Shown here piece by piece: positions 51,489 to 60,596 of a stretch of 64,000 bases of DNA. The notes under the pieces were generated by a model. It saw only the letters and a list, made by a program, of their open reading frames with translations, was not told the origin of the DNA and made no database searches. This DNA comes from Ravibacter arvi (GTDB taxonomy: Bacteria > Bacteroidota > Bacteroidia > Cytophagales > Spirosomataceae). The DNA is taken from contig NZ_BAABEY010000012.1 in assembly GCF_039540405.1 (NCBI RefSeq), positions 62,001-126,000 on the forward strand, given 5' to 3'. The translations under genes were made by a program, and so were the position numbers. The first letter of the stretch is position 1. Each line of letters opens with the position of its first letter.

Positions 51489-52433
51489 ATGAGATCGTTT
51501 CGTTTCCAAAATATATTCCGCGCGGCACTCGCGCTCCCGTTTCTTGCCCTGCTGCTCGTTAGTTGCAAAGATGAAGGGGAAATCAGGCCTGAAACCATTT
51601 CGGATGTCATTCAAAACGACAGCCGTTTCACCGTTCTGCGGTCCGTACTGAAACAGGGCGGCATGTCCGATGCGCTCAGAACCGGATCATATACGCTGTT
51701 TGCTCCCACAGACGAAGCCTTCAGAAAAATGAGCATTACCGACCCCGGGCAAGTGGGATCGCTCTCCCGCGATTCGCTTCGGGCTGTTGTTCAGTACCTG
51801 ATGCTGGACAGCCTGCACCTGGCCAAAGATTTCGACGCCCTCAACAAAAAGCAAATCAAAGCGTTCGATAACAGCAACCTGTTCATTACCAAAGATGCCG
51901 GCCGCTTCCTGGTGAACATGGCCAATGTAATCCAGGCGGACATCATGGCGAACAACGGGGTTATTCACGCTATTGACCACGTCCCTTCGACGTCAAAGTT
52001 CACGCTGGCCGGGTGGATTAGCGCCAACCCGTCTTTTTCGTTCTTTGCCGAGATGGCGACCCGGGCTTTTGCAGCAAATCCCGACCTCGCCAACCAACTG
52101 ACGTCGGAGAATTCGTCCTTCACTTTGTTTGCCCCCGCAAATGAAGCTTTCATAGCATCCGGTTTTGCCACAATCGATGACATCACCAATTCCGACCCTG
52201 TAATACTTACCTCGATCCTGACCGCACATATTCTTCCGAAAGCTTATTTCACTACCGACCTGGCAACAGGACAATACGTGTCTGTGGGCGGACACCCCCT
52301 CCTGATCGGGGTGGATGGAAAAATTACGGTGTCGGCGGAGCAGAATTCGGGCACTTTACCTACGATTACCCGATCTGACATCCTGACAAAAAACGGCATT
52401 ATACACGTAGTGGACAGGGTTTTACTCCCCTAA
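51489..52433 (+). CDS. Fasciclin (FAS1) domain lipoprotein
   Basis: A 314-residue predicted lipoprotein: signal to Cys26 (LALPFLALLLVSC) and two FAS1 domains (about 38-175 and 180-314), each with the H1 motif (TLFAPTDEAFRKM; TLFAPANEAFIAS) and the H2-like motif (NGVIHAIDHV; NGIIHVVDRV). FAS1 proteins mediate cell adhesion and surface interaction. An upstream start at 51444 or 51327 is open, but those overlap the ABC gene or lack a signal; 51489 gives the clean lipoprotein signal. Confidence 0.9.
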   Translation: MRSFRFQNIFRAALALPFLALLLVSCKDEGEIRPETISDVIQNDSRFTVLRSVLKQGGMSDALRTGSYTLFAPTDEAFRKMSITDPGQVGSLSRDSLRAVVQYLMLDSLHLAKDFDALNKKQIKAFDNSNLFITKDAGRFLVNMANVIQADIMANNGVIHAIDHVPSTSKFTLAGWISANPSFSFFAEMATRAFAANPDLANQLTSENSSFTLFAPANEAFIASGFATIDDITNSDPVILTSILTAHILPKAYFTTDLATGQYVSVGGHPLLIGVDGKITVSAEQNSGTLPTITRSDILTKNGIIHVVDRVLLP

Positions 52434-52470
52434 AAACCTGGTGGCCCGCCCGGGTAGCCATCGGAAAGTC

Positions 52471-52501
52471 TTGCGTCTGCCGTTACAAATGCTTATATTT
52501 A
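52471..52501 (+). promoter_or_regulatory. Promoter for the hydrolase gene
   Basis: TTG (52471-52473), 20 bp, TATATTTA (52494-52501; 7 of 8). Transcription would begin before the heptad repeat at 52527, putting the repeat in the 5' leader of the hydrolase mRNA. Confidence 0.5.
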
Positions 52502-52526
52502 GAGTTGAGCACTTTGTGAAACAGCC

Positions 52527-52547
52527 ATGAGTGGTGAGGCATAAGGT
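52527..52547 (+). repeat. Short heptad repeat, 3 units
   Basis: ATGAGTG, GTGAGGC and ATAAGGT in tandem, with a stray inverse match (CCCCTCA, 52557-52563) after it. The sequence agrees with the larger arrays at 5159-5419, 18254-18320 and 57064-57112. It is 94 bp after the fasciclin stop and 39 bp before the next ATG. Confidence 0.6.
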
Positions 52548-52585
52548 ATCGGCCAGCCCCTCATAGCTCCAAACTTTCTACACCG

Positions 52586-53467
52586 ATGAAAAAGATTTAC
52601 GTTACAGGTCGTTGGCGCCAGTGGCTACTCCTTTTTTCGGGGCTTTTGCTCTTCACACTTTGGAGATATGCACACCAGGTAGAATTCAGGATCAGCGATG
52701 AAGAGATCAAATCTCTCACCGCGAACGTAGGGGACAGTGTACGCATTTATCACTACCAGGTTAACAAACGTAATATCAGGTTTGCGGAATTCGGATCGGA
52801 TACCCTGCCCGTCACCATCCTGGTGCATGGGTCGCCCAGCTCCATGAACTTCTTTCGCGCGTTTTATACCGATTCAACACTGCTGTCCAGGACCATGCTG
52901 GTCGGCGTGGACCGTCCCGGCTACGGTTACTCCGATTTCGGGCATGCCGTTACTTCCATTGTGGAGCAGGCGCGGCTGCTTCAACCCGTAATCGACAAAT
53001 ACGCGAAAGAAAATCGTAAAATCTATATGGTCGCTTCCTCTTATGGTGGTTCGGTAGCGGCCCGGCTGGCCATGATGAATCCCAAATTTGTAAAGGGCCT
53101 GCTCTTCATTTCCTCGTCTTTTGCCCCCGGGCAGGAATATACCTACCCGGTGGTCAGCGACATGCTTGACTCCAGGTGGTCCCGCTGGTTTTTCCCGAAA
53201 GTACTGCGTGTGGCCAATGACGAAAAACTCAGCCACAAATCGGCCCTGGAGGAAATCCAGGACGGCTGGGAAAATATCAGGGCGCGCGTAATTTTATTAC
53301 ACGGTAAATCTGACGGCCTGATCTATTTCTCAAACGCCGAATATGCGAAGCGGAAGCTTAAGAATGCCAAATTCCTGAAAGTAGTGGCACTCGACGGGCT
53401 CGGTCACAGCATTCTGGACGACCGGCCGGAACTGGTCGAACAGAATATTCTGGAGTTGATCCGCTAA
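52586..53467 (+). CDS. Membrane-anchored alpha/beta hydrolase
   Basis: A 293-residue protein with one N-terminal membrane helix (about 10-27) or uncleaved signal. The alpha/beta-hydrolase core shows the oxyanion turn VHGSPSSMNFF, the dyad VGVDRPGYGYSDFG, the nucleophile elbow A-S-S152-Y-G-G, an acid in LLHGKSDGLIYF and the catalytic His in LDGLGHSILDD. The elbow lacks the usual first Gly. Substrate unknown. It is convergent with the kinase gene at 53485. Confidence 0.85.
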   Translation: MKKIYVTGRWRQWLLLFSGLLLFTLWRYAHQVEFRISDEEIKSLTANVGDSVRIYHYQVNKRNIRFAEFGSDTLPVTILVHGSPSSMNFFRAFYTDSTLLSRTMLVGVDRPGYGYSDFGHAVTSIVEQARLLQPVIDKYAKENRKIYMVASSYGGSVAARLAMMNPKFVKGLLFISSSFAPGQEYTYPVVSDMLDSRWSRWFFPKVLRVANDEKLSHKSALEEIQDGWENIRARVILLHGKSDGLIYFSNAEYAKRKLKNAKFLKVVALDGLGHSILDDRPELVEQNILELIR

Positions 53468-53484
53468 ACCATCTACCCGCCGCT

Positions 53485-54345
53485 CTACCCGTTTCCCGGC
53501 AAATGGTAGCGGATTAACCCCGGCATTGGCCTCTGCTCTATTTTGCCGGGTTGCAGCCCCATTTTTCCCACGGCCCGTAAAAGCTGCTGCTGAAATATCC
53601 AGGCAACCGAGCCGGTAAATGAGACCGGGTAGCGATCTGCATGGGGATGCTTGCACACATATTTTTCAAGAAACAGTAAGAAGGCTTCCTCAAGGAACCG
53701 GTCGACAAAAGCATCACCCTGCTGTTCGCTCAGAAAATGCGTGTACCGGGCAAAATAACGGTTGGGAAAGGGTTGGCGATACGCCTTGTCCAGGATCTCC
53801 AGGCGATTTACGCCGGGGTACTTCTCAGAAAAAGCTGCGCTCAGGTTTTCGGGGAGCTCCTTATGAAGGAACGAAATAACCAGGCGCTTACCCAGATAGC
53901 CCCCGCTGCCCTCGTCGCCCATCCAAAAGCCGAGCGAACCGATATTTCCGACAATCTCCCGGCCGTCGTACAGGCAATTGTTAGCCCCCGTGCCCAAAAT
54001 GCAGGCAATCCCTTTTTCATGCCCGCACAGGCTGCGGGCAGCGCCCAGCAGGTCGCTCTCGACACCTACAGTGGCGCCCTTATATTGTTTCCCAAAAATT
54101 CCTTTTAGGGGGGCATTAATGGCCGGGTCGGCGCATCCAGCCCCGTAAAATGCTATAGTGGCAGGTTCGCTTCCGGCAAGCTGCGGAAAAACCACCTCGT
54201 TCAGCAGCGCTTCAATGGTATCGGCATCCTGAAAAAAAGGGTTGATCCCCGGAGACTGCCACTCTTTCAGGGTCTCACCATTTGCCGCTGCCAATGCCCA
54301 ATCTGTTTTACTCGAACCGCTGTCTGCGATCAATATTCTGTTCAT
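53485..54345 (-). CDS. BadF/BadG-type ATPase, probable N-acetylglucosamine kinase
   Basis: A 286-residue member of the BadF/BadG/BcrA/BcrD ATPase fold. The N-terminal phosphate loop is ILIADSGSSKTDWAL, then FYGAGCADPA, CILGTGANNCLYDG and GDEGSGGYLGKRL. The lack of Cys ligands and its size point to the eukaryote-type N-acetylglucosamine kinase group rather than the 4Fe-4S activases. It would phosphorylate amino sugars from wall or chitin turnover. The frame runs up to 54402, but the ATG at 54345 begins the conserved fold. Confidence 0.85.
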   Translation of the reverse strand: MNRILIADSGSSKTDWALAAANGETLKEWQSPGINPFFQDADTIEALLNEVVFPQLAGSEPATIAFYGAGCADPAINAPLKGIFGKQYKGATVGVESDLLGAARSLCGHEKGIACILGTGANNCLYDGREIVGNIGSLGFWMGDEGSGGYLGKRLVISFLHKELPENLSAAFSEKYPGVNRLEILDKAYRQPFPNRYFARYTHFLSEQQGDAFVDRFLEEAFLLFLEKYVCKHPHADRYPVSFTGSVAWIFQQQLLRAVGKMGLQPGKIEQRPMPGLIRYHLPGNG

Positions 54346-54535
54346 ATGAAGTTGATGTGCGGGGATGGCGCCCGCCGGAAATGAGAACCGGAAAAGTAAC
54401 AATAATCTCTTTAATTCCCGCAGGAGGGAGTCCCTTCAGAGAAATCAATTAGTTTTGAGGCGCCGGGTTGAATGGAAGAAAGGTCCTTTCCGCCCATAAC
54501 GATCCGGCATTGCGGTTCAAACCTCTTTTTTGTAA

Positions 54536-56113
54536 ATGAAAAAGCTAGATCTCCTGTTGCCACCGGATATTGCCCTGGACCCTGCAGGCTTTGACGGCTT
54601 TGTCCGAAAAAAGTTTTCTGTCCGCGCCGACGACCGCCTCGAAATCAGGAAAATAAGGCAATCTATCGATGCCCGGTCCAGGCAGGTAAAAGTGTCTGTG
54701 ATGGCCGAGGTGTATATCAATGAAACTCCACCGGCACTTCTGACGACCGAACAGCCCTATAAAAAAGCCGATCCCTCCAAAAAAGTGGTCATTGTCGGAG
54801 CAGGACCGGCCGGTCTGTTCGCCGCGCTAAGGCTCATAGAATACGGTTGGCAACCCGTTCTGCTGGAGCGCGGGAAAGATGTACAGGCGAGGCGACGCGA
54901 CCTGGCCGCCATTAACAAGGAACACATCGTCAACCCCGACTCGAATTATTGCTTTGGAGAAGGCGGCGCCGGCACGTATTCCGACGGCAAGCTATACACC
55001 CGATCCAACAAACGGGGTGATATCAAGCGCATCCTGGAAATACTGGTCCGCCACGGTGCGACCGAACAAATTCTCATTGATACGCACCCGCACATCGGGA
55101 CCAACAAGCTGCCCCGCATTATCCAGGCAATGCGCGAAACGGTTATACAATGGGGTGGCGAAGTTCATTTTAATGCCCGCGTAAGCGATTTCATCCTGTC
55201 GGGAAACCAACTGAAAGGAGTTACCACCGCCGACGGACGGGAATTTGCCGGCGCGGCGGTCATTCTGGCTACCGGTCATTCGGCACGTGACATTTTTGAG
55301 CTGTTGCATCGGCGCGGTATCCAGATCGAAAGTAAGCCCTTCGCAATGGGCATCAGGATTGAACATCCGCAGAACAGTATTGACCGGATCCAGTACCATT
55401 GCACAACCGACCGCGGCCCTTATCTCCCGGCGGCTGCCTACAGCCTGGTTACCCAGACACACGTAGGGCAAATACAGCGCGGCGTTTTCTCATTCTGCAT
55501 GTGCCCGGGAGGTTTCATCGTTCCATCCGCTACCGCCCCCGGCGAAGTGGTGGTAAATGGCATGTCACCCTCCAGAAGAGATTCCGAGTTTGCCAATTCG
55601 GGCCTGGTCGTGGCAGTGAATGAAATAGACACCAACCACCTTAGTAAAGATTTCGGACCGCTCGCCGGGCTGGAATTTCAGCGTCGGGTGGAACAAAAAA
55701 CCTGCCAGGTAGCCGGCGGCAGTCAAAAAGCTCCGGCACAGCGCGCCCTCGACTTTGTAAACGGTAAAACTTCGGCAGACCTGGGCAAAACCTCTTACCA
55801 GCCCGGACTCTCACCGGTCCCCCTCCCGGAATTTCTACCGGATTGGATGGCGCAATCCCTGAAAACCGGTTTAACAGACTTTGGCCGCAAAATGAAAGGC
55901 TACCTGACCAATGAAGCGGTGCTTGCCGGCGTGGAAAGCCGTACTTCATCGCCCGTCAGGATCCCCCGCGACGCGGATACCTGTGAACATCCCTTGGTTA
56001 AACGCCTTATTCCCTGCGGCGAAGGAGCCGGTTACGCCGGAGGTATTATGTCGGCGGCTATGGACGGAGAAAGGTGCGCCGATGCCGTCATAAGGTTAAA
56101 TTACAGGCCATAA
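54536..56113 (+). CDS. FAD-dependent dehydrogenase of the COG2509 family
   Basis: A 525-residue flavoprotein: a 75-residue N-terminal domain (MKKLDLLLPPDIAL), the FAD loop GAGPAGL (88-94), then NYCFGEGGAGTYSDGKLYTR and the C-terminal CGEGAGYAGGIMSAAMDG. COG2509 proteins are widely conserved but their reaction is not settled. It diverges from the kinase gene and is followed by the TIM-barrel gene after 52 bp. Confidence 0.9.
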   Translation: MKKLDLLLPPDIALDPAGFDGFVRKKFSVRADDRLEIRKIRQSIDARSRQVKVSVMAEVYINETPPALLTTEQPYKKADPSKKVVIVGAGPAGLFAALRLIEYGWQPVLLERGKDVQARRRDLAAINKEHIVNPDSNYCFGEGGAGTYSDGKLYTRSNKRGDIKRILEILVRHGATEQILIDTHPHIGTNKLPRIIQAMRETVIQWGGEVHFNARVSDFILSGNQLKGVTTADGREFAGAAVILATGHSARDIFELLHRRGIQIESKPFAMGIRIEHPQNSIDRIQYHCTTDRGPYLPAAAYSLVTQTHVGQIQRGVFSFCMCPGGFIVPSATAPGEVVVNGMSPSRRDSEFANSGLVVAVNEIDTNHLSKDFGPLAGLEFQRRVEQKTCQVAGGSQKAPAQRALDFVNGKTSADLGKTSYQPGLSPVPLPEFLPDWMAQSLKTGLTDFGRKMKGYLTNEAVLAGVESRTSSPVRIPRDADTCEHPLVKRLIPCGEGAGYAGGIMSAAMDGERCADAVIRLNYRP

Positions 56114-56165
56114 CAGCTTTTATCAGGCAGTGCCAACTTTTTTCACAGCCCATACAGACAACCGC

Positions 56166-57074
56166 ATGAACCGTAGAACTTTTTTAGCAGCAACGGGCCT
56201 TTCTGCTCCCGCCTTATGGCCGGCTGCCACCCCCCTGGATTTCCAAGGCGCCCCGAAAGCGAAAATTGCGGTTCTGGCGACCAATTGGGGATTTCAAGGC
56301 GACATACACGCTTTCTGCGCCGCAGCTAAAAAAGAAGGCTACGACGGCATTGAAATGTGGTGGCAGGGCGACCCGGCCAAGCGGAAAGCACTTTTTGAAG
56401 CGCTCGCTACCCACAGCCTCAAGGTAGGCTACCTGTGCGGCGGACATCAACCGGAATTTGACCTGCATCTTAAAACTTTTGAATCCTCGCTGAAAGCCGC
56501 GTCAACACAATTCGACGAAAAGCCGCTCTACATCAACTGTCATTCCGGAAAGGATTATTTTTCACGGGAGCAAAATCAGAAATTTATCGATCTCACTACA
56601 GAAACCGCGTCAAAAACAGGGATTAAGGTATGCCACGAAACCCACCGCGGCCGTATGTTATTTGCCGCGCCAGTGGCACGCCGGTTTCTGACCCAAAATC
56701 CTGACATGCGGCTGACACTTGACATCTCGCATTGGTGTAACGTGCATGAAGGACTGCTTGCCGACCAAAAAGAGACCGTAGATATGGCGCTGCAGCGTGT
56801 AGACCATATTCATGCACGCGTAGGCCATGCCCAGGGCCCGCAGGTGAACGATCCGCGCGCACCGGAATGGAAAAGTGCGGTAGACGCCCACTTGAGCTGG
56901 TGGGATGCAGTTGTCGCGCGGAAATCAAAGAACAACGAAACGATCACCTTCCTTACAGAATTCGGACCGCCCGACTACTTTCCCACCCTGCCGTACACAC
57001 GGCAACCGGTTTCTAACCAATGGGAAATCAATGTTTATATGATGAAATTGCTTCGGGAGAGGTATGAGGGGTGA
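56166..57074 (+). CDS. Tat-exported TIM-barrel protein (sugar phosphate isomerase/epimerase family)
   Basis: A 302-residue protein with a twin-arginine signal (MNRRTFLAATGLSAPALWP). The mature part is an AP-endonuclease-2-like TIM barrel (EGYDGIEMWW, KVCHETHRGRMLFAAP, LTLDISHWCNVHEG, HIHARVGHAQGP) with His/Glu/Asp metal ligands visible. Family members isomerise or epimerise sugars and inositols. The start at 56166 was chosen over a GTG at 56130, which would bury the Tat motif. The stop codon (57072-57074) lies inside a heptad repeat, which encodes the end of the protein (RYEG). Confidence 0.87.
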   Translation: MNRRTFLAATGLSAPALWPAATPLDFQGAPKAKIAVLATNWGFQGDIHAFCAAAKKEGYDGIEMWWQGDPAKRKALFEALATHSLKVGYLCGGHQPEFDLHLKTFESSLKAASTQFDEKPLYINCHSGKDYFSREQNQKFIDLTTETASKTGIKVCHETHRGRMLFAAPVARRFLTQNPDMRLTLDISHWCNVHEGLLADQKETVDMALQRVDHIHARVGHAQGPQVNDPRAPEWKSAVDAHLSWWDAVVARKSKNNETITFLTEFGPPDYFPTLPYTRQPVSNQWEINVYMMKLLRERYEG

Positions 57075-57112
57075 GATATGAGGTATGAGCCTTGAGGGGT
57101 GAGGGGTGAGAT
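57064..57112 (+). repeat. Heptad repeat array, 7 units, containing a stop codon
   Basis: ATGAGGG, GTGAGAT, ATGAGGT, ATGAGCC, TTGAGGG, GTGAGGG, GTGAGAT (57064-57112), all with the GAG core in register. The TIM-barrel gene's TGA (57072-57074) is in the second unit. There is no inverted arm; the convergent topB stop follows 20 bp on. Confidence 0.88.
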
Positions 57113-57131
57113 AATGGGCTTGCGTTTCGGC

Positions 57132-59240
57132 TTATACATCTGAAAGTTCAGGTCCGAAGGCGGCGTTCAATACCAGCCGGCTTTCGACGGTATTGCCGTC
57201 CGGGAGTTGCCAGCCTTTCAGCTTTCCGGTTTTTCCTTTCAGGATCAGATCGGCAACCTGTGACTCGGTCAGCTTTTTCCCGAATATTTCGAACGGGATT
57301 TTGAAGCCACAGGACGAATACTCCGGACAACCGTAGGCGGTTTTGCCCTTTATCAGAGTTTTTTGCCTGCATTTGGGACATTGCTGCGCCTGAATGTCAA
57401 CCGCTTCTTTTTTGGCGCGCGGTTCCCTTGGTTTACTTTTCCCGGTTTCGGCCGCTACCGGATCGGCGACCGATATTACCCTGAAAGCGCCGGTCTTTAC
57501 CTCGTTGGTAAGATCGGCCACCATTTGCGTAAGTTCCTGCTTGAAGGTTTCCAGGGCGTACTCCCCTTTCTCAATCAGTCGCAATTTCCGCTCCCATTGA
57601 CCGGTCAGTTCGGCGCTTTTCAAAAGTTCGCTCTGAATGGTATCGATCAGGTCTATTCCTGTCTGGGTGGCGATGATATTTTTTTTCTTCTTCTCAATAT
57701 ATTTTCGTTTGAAAAGCGTTTCAATTACAGCGGCGCGCGTAGACGGCCGCCCTATGCCATTGTCTTTCAGCAATTCCCGCACTTCCTCATCATCCACCTG
57801 TTTTCCGGCAGTTTCCATTGCCCGCAGCAGGGTCGCTTCGGTGTAGTACTTGGGCGGACTGGTTTTCCCGTGGTGGACGCGCGGTTCATGGGGCCCGGTT
57901 TCTCCTACCTCGAAAACGGGCATTACCTTTTCTTCCTCAGCCGACTCTTTTTTCTCATGGGCGTACAGTACCCGCCATCCCGGATCCAGGATCTGCTTCC
58001 CGGTAGCCTTGAACTCAATCTCCCCTACCTTCCCCAGCACCGTTGTGGTCGACACCTTGCATTCCGGGTAAAAGACGGCGATAAAACGCCTTGCAATCAG
58101 GTCGTAAATCCGCTTTTCATCAGTAGGGAGGGCAACCGGGTAAACCCCTGTAGGAATAATGGCATGGTGGTCGGTAACCTTCTGATCGTCGAAAACAGTT
58201 TTCAGCTTGGGAATGGGAGCCTGCAGCAGCGACTCGGTAAACTGCGCATATGGCGTGAGTTGCTGTAAAATACCTTCCACTTTCGGATGCAGGTCTTCAG
58301 AAAGATAAGTGGTATCCACCCGCGGATAGGTAACCAGCTTTTTTTCATAAAGGCTTTGAATAAACTTGAGGGTATCCTCAGCAGAAAAGGCGTATTTTTT
58401 ATTGGCTTCTACCTGCAGCGACGTCAGATCGAAGAGCCGCGGATTTCCCTCCCGGCCTTCTTTCGCATCGAAAGACGTCACCTCAAAAGGATGGTTCACC
58501 AGGTAAACAACCCCTTTTTCGGCCTTGTCCAATGACTTAAGCCGGTCAATGATCGCGGTAAATTCGGTCTCCCGGTAGATCGTCTTTAGTTCCCAGTACT
58601 CTTCTACCACAAAGGCCATGATCTCTTTATGCCGCTGAACGATCATAGCAAGGGTTGGCGTTTGAACGCGGCCTATTGAGAGCACCACTCCACCCTTACC
58701 ATAGCGGGTTGTAAAAAGCCGGGTGGCGTTCATACCCAGGAGCCAGTCGCCGATCGCCCGGGCGCTTCCCGCTGCATAGAGGTTGTCGTAACGGGCACTT
58801 TCCCGGAGCGACTGAAAGCCCTCTTTAATGGCCTGCGTCGTAAGCGACGATATCCACAGGCGTCGTATGGGCACCTTGCATTTTGCTTTCAGCAGCACCC
58901 ATCGCTGGATGAGCTCTCCTTCCTGGCCCGCATCCCCACAGTTAATGACCTCCTCACAATTGGCTACAAGCGACTCTATTACTGAAAACTGCCGCCTGAC
59001 TCCCTCGTTATCAATCAGTTTTATACCGAAATTGGGCGGTATCATCGGGAGCTCCTCCAGCCGCCAGGTCTTCCAGCGATCGGTATAGTCATGCGGTTCT
59101 TTGAGTGTACAGAAGTGACCGAAGGTCCAGGTAACCTGATACCCGTTCCCCTCGTAATAGCCATTCATCTTTTGCCTGGCCCCCAACACTTCCGCCAGAT
59201 CTTTTGCCACACTCGGTTTCTCCGCAATACATACTTTCAT
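57132..59240 (-). CDS. topB: DNA topoisomerase III
   Basis: A 702-residue type IA topoisomerase. The Toprim domain begins MKVCIAEKPSVAKDLAEVL and has CGDAGQEGE; catalytic Tyr305 is in LVTYPRVDTTYL; GRVQTPTLAM and IGRPSTRAAVIETL follow. A C-terminal zinc-finger-like region has CPKC and CPEYSSC. TopB separates linked replication or recombination products. The start at 59240 is used because the frame's first 19 residues (from 59297) lie beyond the conserved MKVCIAEKPS. The gene diverges from an NdpA-family gene. Confidence 0.95.
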   Translation of the reverse strand: MKVCIAEKPSVAKDLAEVLGARQKMNGYYEGNGYQVTWTFGHFCTLKEPHDYTDRWKTWRLEELPMIPPNFGIKLIDNEGVRRQFSVIESLVANCEEVINCGDAGQEGELIQRWVLLKAKCKVPIRRLWISSLTTQAIKEGFQSLRESARYDNLYAAGSARAIGDWLLGMNATRLFTTRYGKGGVVLSIGRVQTPTLAMIVQRHKEIMAFVVEEYWELKTIYRETEFTAIIDRLKSLDKAEKGVVYLVNHPFEVTSFDAKEGREGNPRLFDLTSLQVEANKKYAFSAEDTLKFIQSLYEKKLVTYPRVDTTYLSEDLHPKVEGILQQLTPYAQFTESLLQAPIPKLKTVFDDQKVTDHHAIIPTGVYPVALPTDEKRIYDLIARRFIAVFYPECKVSTTTVLGKVGEIEFKATGKQILDPGWRVLYAHEKKESAEEEKVMPVFEVGETGPHEPRVHHGKTSPPKYYTEATLLRAMETAGKQVDDEEVRELLKDNGIGRPSTRAAVIETLFKRKYIEKKKKNIIATQTGIDLIDTIQSELLKSAELTGQWERKLRLIEKGEYALETFKQELTQMVADLTNEVKTGAFRVISVADPVAAETGKSKPREPRAKKEAVDIQAQQCPKCRQKTLIKGKTAYGCPEYSSCGFKIPFEIFGKKLTESQVADLILKGKTGKLKGWQLPDGNTVESRLVLNAAFGPELSDV

Positions 59241-59399
59241 AGTGCCCCCGCTGCTCTCTAAAAAACGGGGCTGCAATTTGATAAAAAAATACCTCACAAG
59301 CCAGAATTACCGCGGTAACAACGGCAGGAGTCCGATCTTTGAAATTTGCCGTCCTCCCAGATTTTGGCCATCGTCGTGGCTGTTGACCACTATTTGGGT

Positions 59400-59407
59400 T
59401 AATTTTG
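59400..59407 (+). promoter_or_regulatory. -7 element for the NdpA-family gene
   Basis: TAATTTTG, an exact TAnnTTTG, 41 bp before the ATG at 59449. The nearest TTG (59383-59385) is only 14 bp upstream, so the -33 is doubtful. Confidence 0.4.
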
Positions 59408-59448
59408 GCGTTTCACCCGAATTTCGATTCGAGCAACCCAGGAGACAC

Positions 59449-60471
59449 ATGATTCAAATTGAAGGGACACTGATCCGGGACCTGATCCTCCACCGGGTCG
59501 GGTCAGAAGAAGAAAACAGCATAATCAGTGACAAAGCGATCGACATTGAGGAGGAAGAGGAGGCCGTATTTAAAAAAGCGCTGTTGAAGCCCTTCACCTC
59601 CCAGGCACAAACCTATGAATTCCGCCACGAAGTGGGCATCGGGTATAATGTATTGTTCAATCTTTCCAAAGGAATCCTGGAGGGAGAAAACTTTGTTGAG
59701 GTATCAAAGGACATTCTGAGGCACCTCGTTGCCTCTTCCACCCATCCGAATATCAAAAGCGGCGACCTCTTTATCGCAAAATTTGACGGCATTAAGGTAA
59801 ACAACCAGGAACTGGAAGGACTGGGCATTTACAAATACGAAGACAAGGAAAGCTTTATTGAAACCACCCTTTCGGAAAACGGGCTTAAACATGCCGTCCG
59901 CCGGGGTATAGGCGGGAAAAAGCCCGACAAAGCGTGCCTGATCCTTTTTACAGAAGCGCCCTACACCCTGCTCGTTATCGACAATACAAGTGGTGAAACC
60001 GCCTACTGGCAGGACGACTTCATCCACCACCGGCTCAAAAATGACCATGTGAACAACACGCACCATTTTATGAACATGGCCAAGGATTTTATTGTCAACC
60101 AGATTCCCAACGAATTTGAGGTTTCCAAAGCCGACCAGATAGACTTGCTCAACCGTTCGGTAGATTACTTTAAGAAGAAGGAAGTTTTTGACAAGAAAGA
60201 ATTTGAGACTGAAGTATTTTCGGATCCTAACGTTGTGGACGCTTTCCAGCTATTCGACCAGGGGTACCGGAAGGAAAACGAACTTGAGATCCATGATAAA
60301 TTCGAGATAGCCGGCCAGACTGTAAAGAAACAGTCGCGGATCTTTAAAAGTGTTTTGAAGCTTGACAAAAACTTTCACATCTATATCCACGGAGATCGTA
60401 ACCTGATCGAGCAGGGCCATGATGAAAAAGGCAAGAAATTTTACAAGCTTTATTACGAAGAAGAGTCCTGA
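59449..60471 (+). CDS. Nucleoid-associated protein, NdpA/YejK family
   Basis: A 340-residue protein of the 37-kDa nucleoid-associated family (N-terminus IEGTLIRDLILHRVG; core GDLFIAKFDGIKVNNQELEG, ACLILFTEAPYTLLVIDN, FKKEVFDKKEFETEVF). E. coli YejK has been reported to bind DNA and interact with topoisomerase IV, which makes its position across from topB notable. The frame is open from 59242, but the first 69 residues overlap the topB start region; the ATG at 59449 starts the conserved fold. Confidence 0.85.
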   Translation: MIQIEGTLIRDLILHRVGSEEENSIISDKAIDIEEEEEAVFKKALLKPFTSQAQTYEFRHEVGIGYNVLFNLSKGILEGENFVEVSKDILRHLVASSTHPNIKSGDLFIAKFDGIKVNNQELEGLGIYKYEDKESFIETTLSENGLKHAVRRGIGGKKPDKACLILFTEAPYTLLVIDNTSGETAYWQDDFIHHRLKNDHVNNTHHFMNMAKDFIVNQIPNEFEVSKADQIDLLNRSVDYFKKKEVFDKKEFETEVFSDPNVVDAFQLFDQGYRKENELEIHDKFEIAGQTVKKQSRIFKSVLKLDKNFHIYIHGDRNLIEQGHDEKGKKFYKLYYEEES

Positions 60472-60596
60472 TTGCTAAAGAAAGGGGCGCGTTGCGCGGT
60501 CTCTCCCGCAAACCGGCGGCTGTTTTCTGCCGGGATACACCGCGACACCCTGCATTTCCATCTCGGCAATAGCGGTCTCCGACTACCTGGACACCT

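Noticed and set aside
57132..60471. Mobile element or conjugative region, suggested by topB
   Set aside because: There are no integrase, relaxase or transfer genes, and the flanks are core genes.
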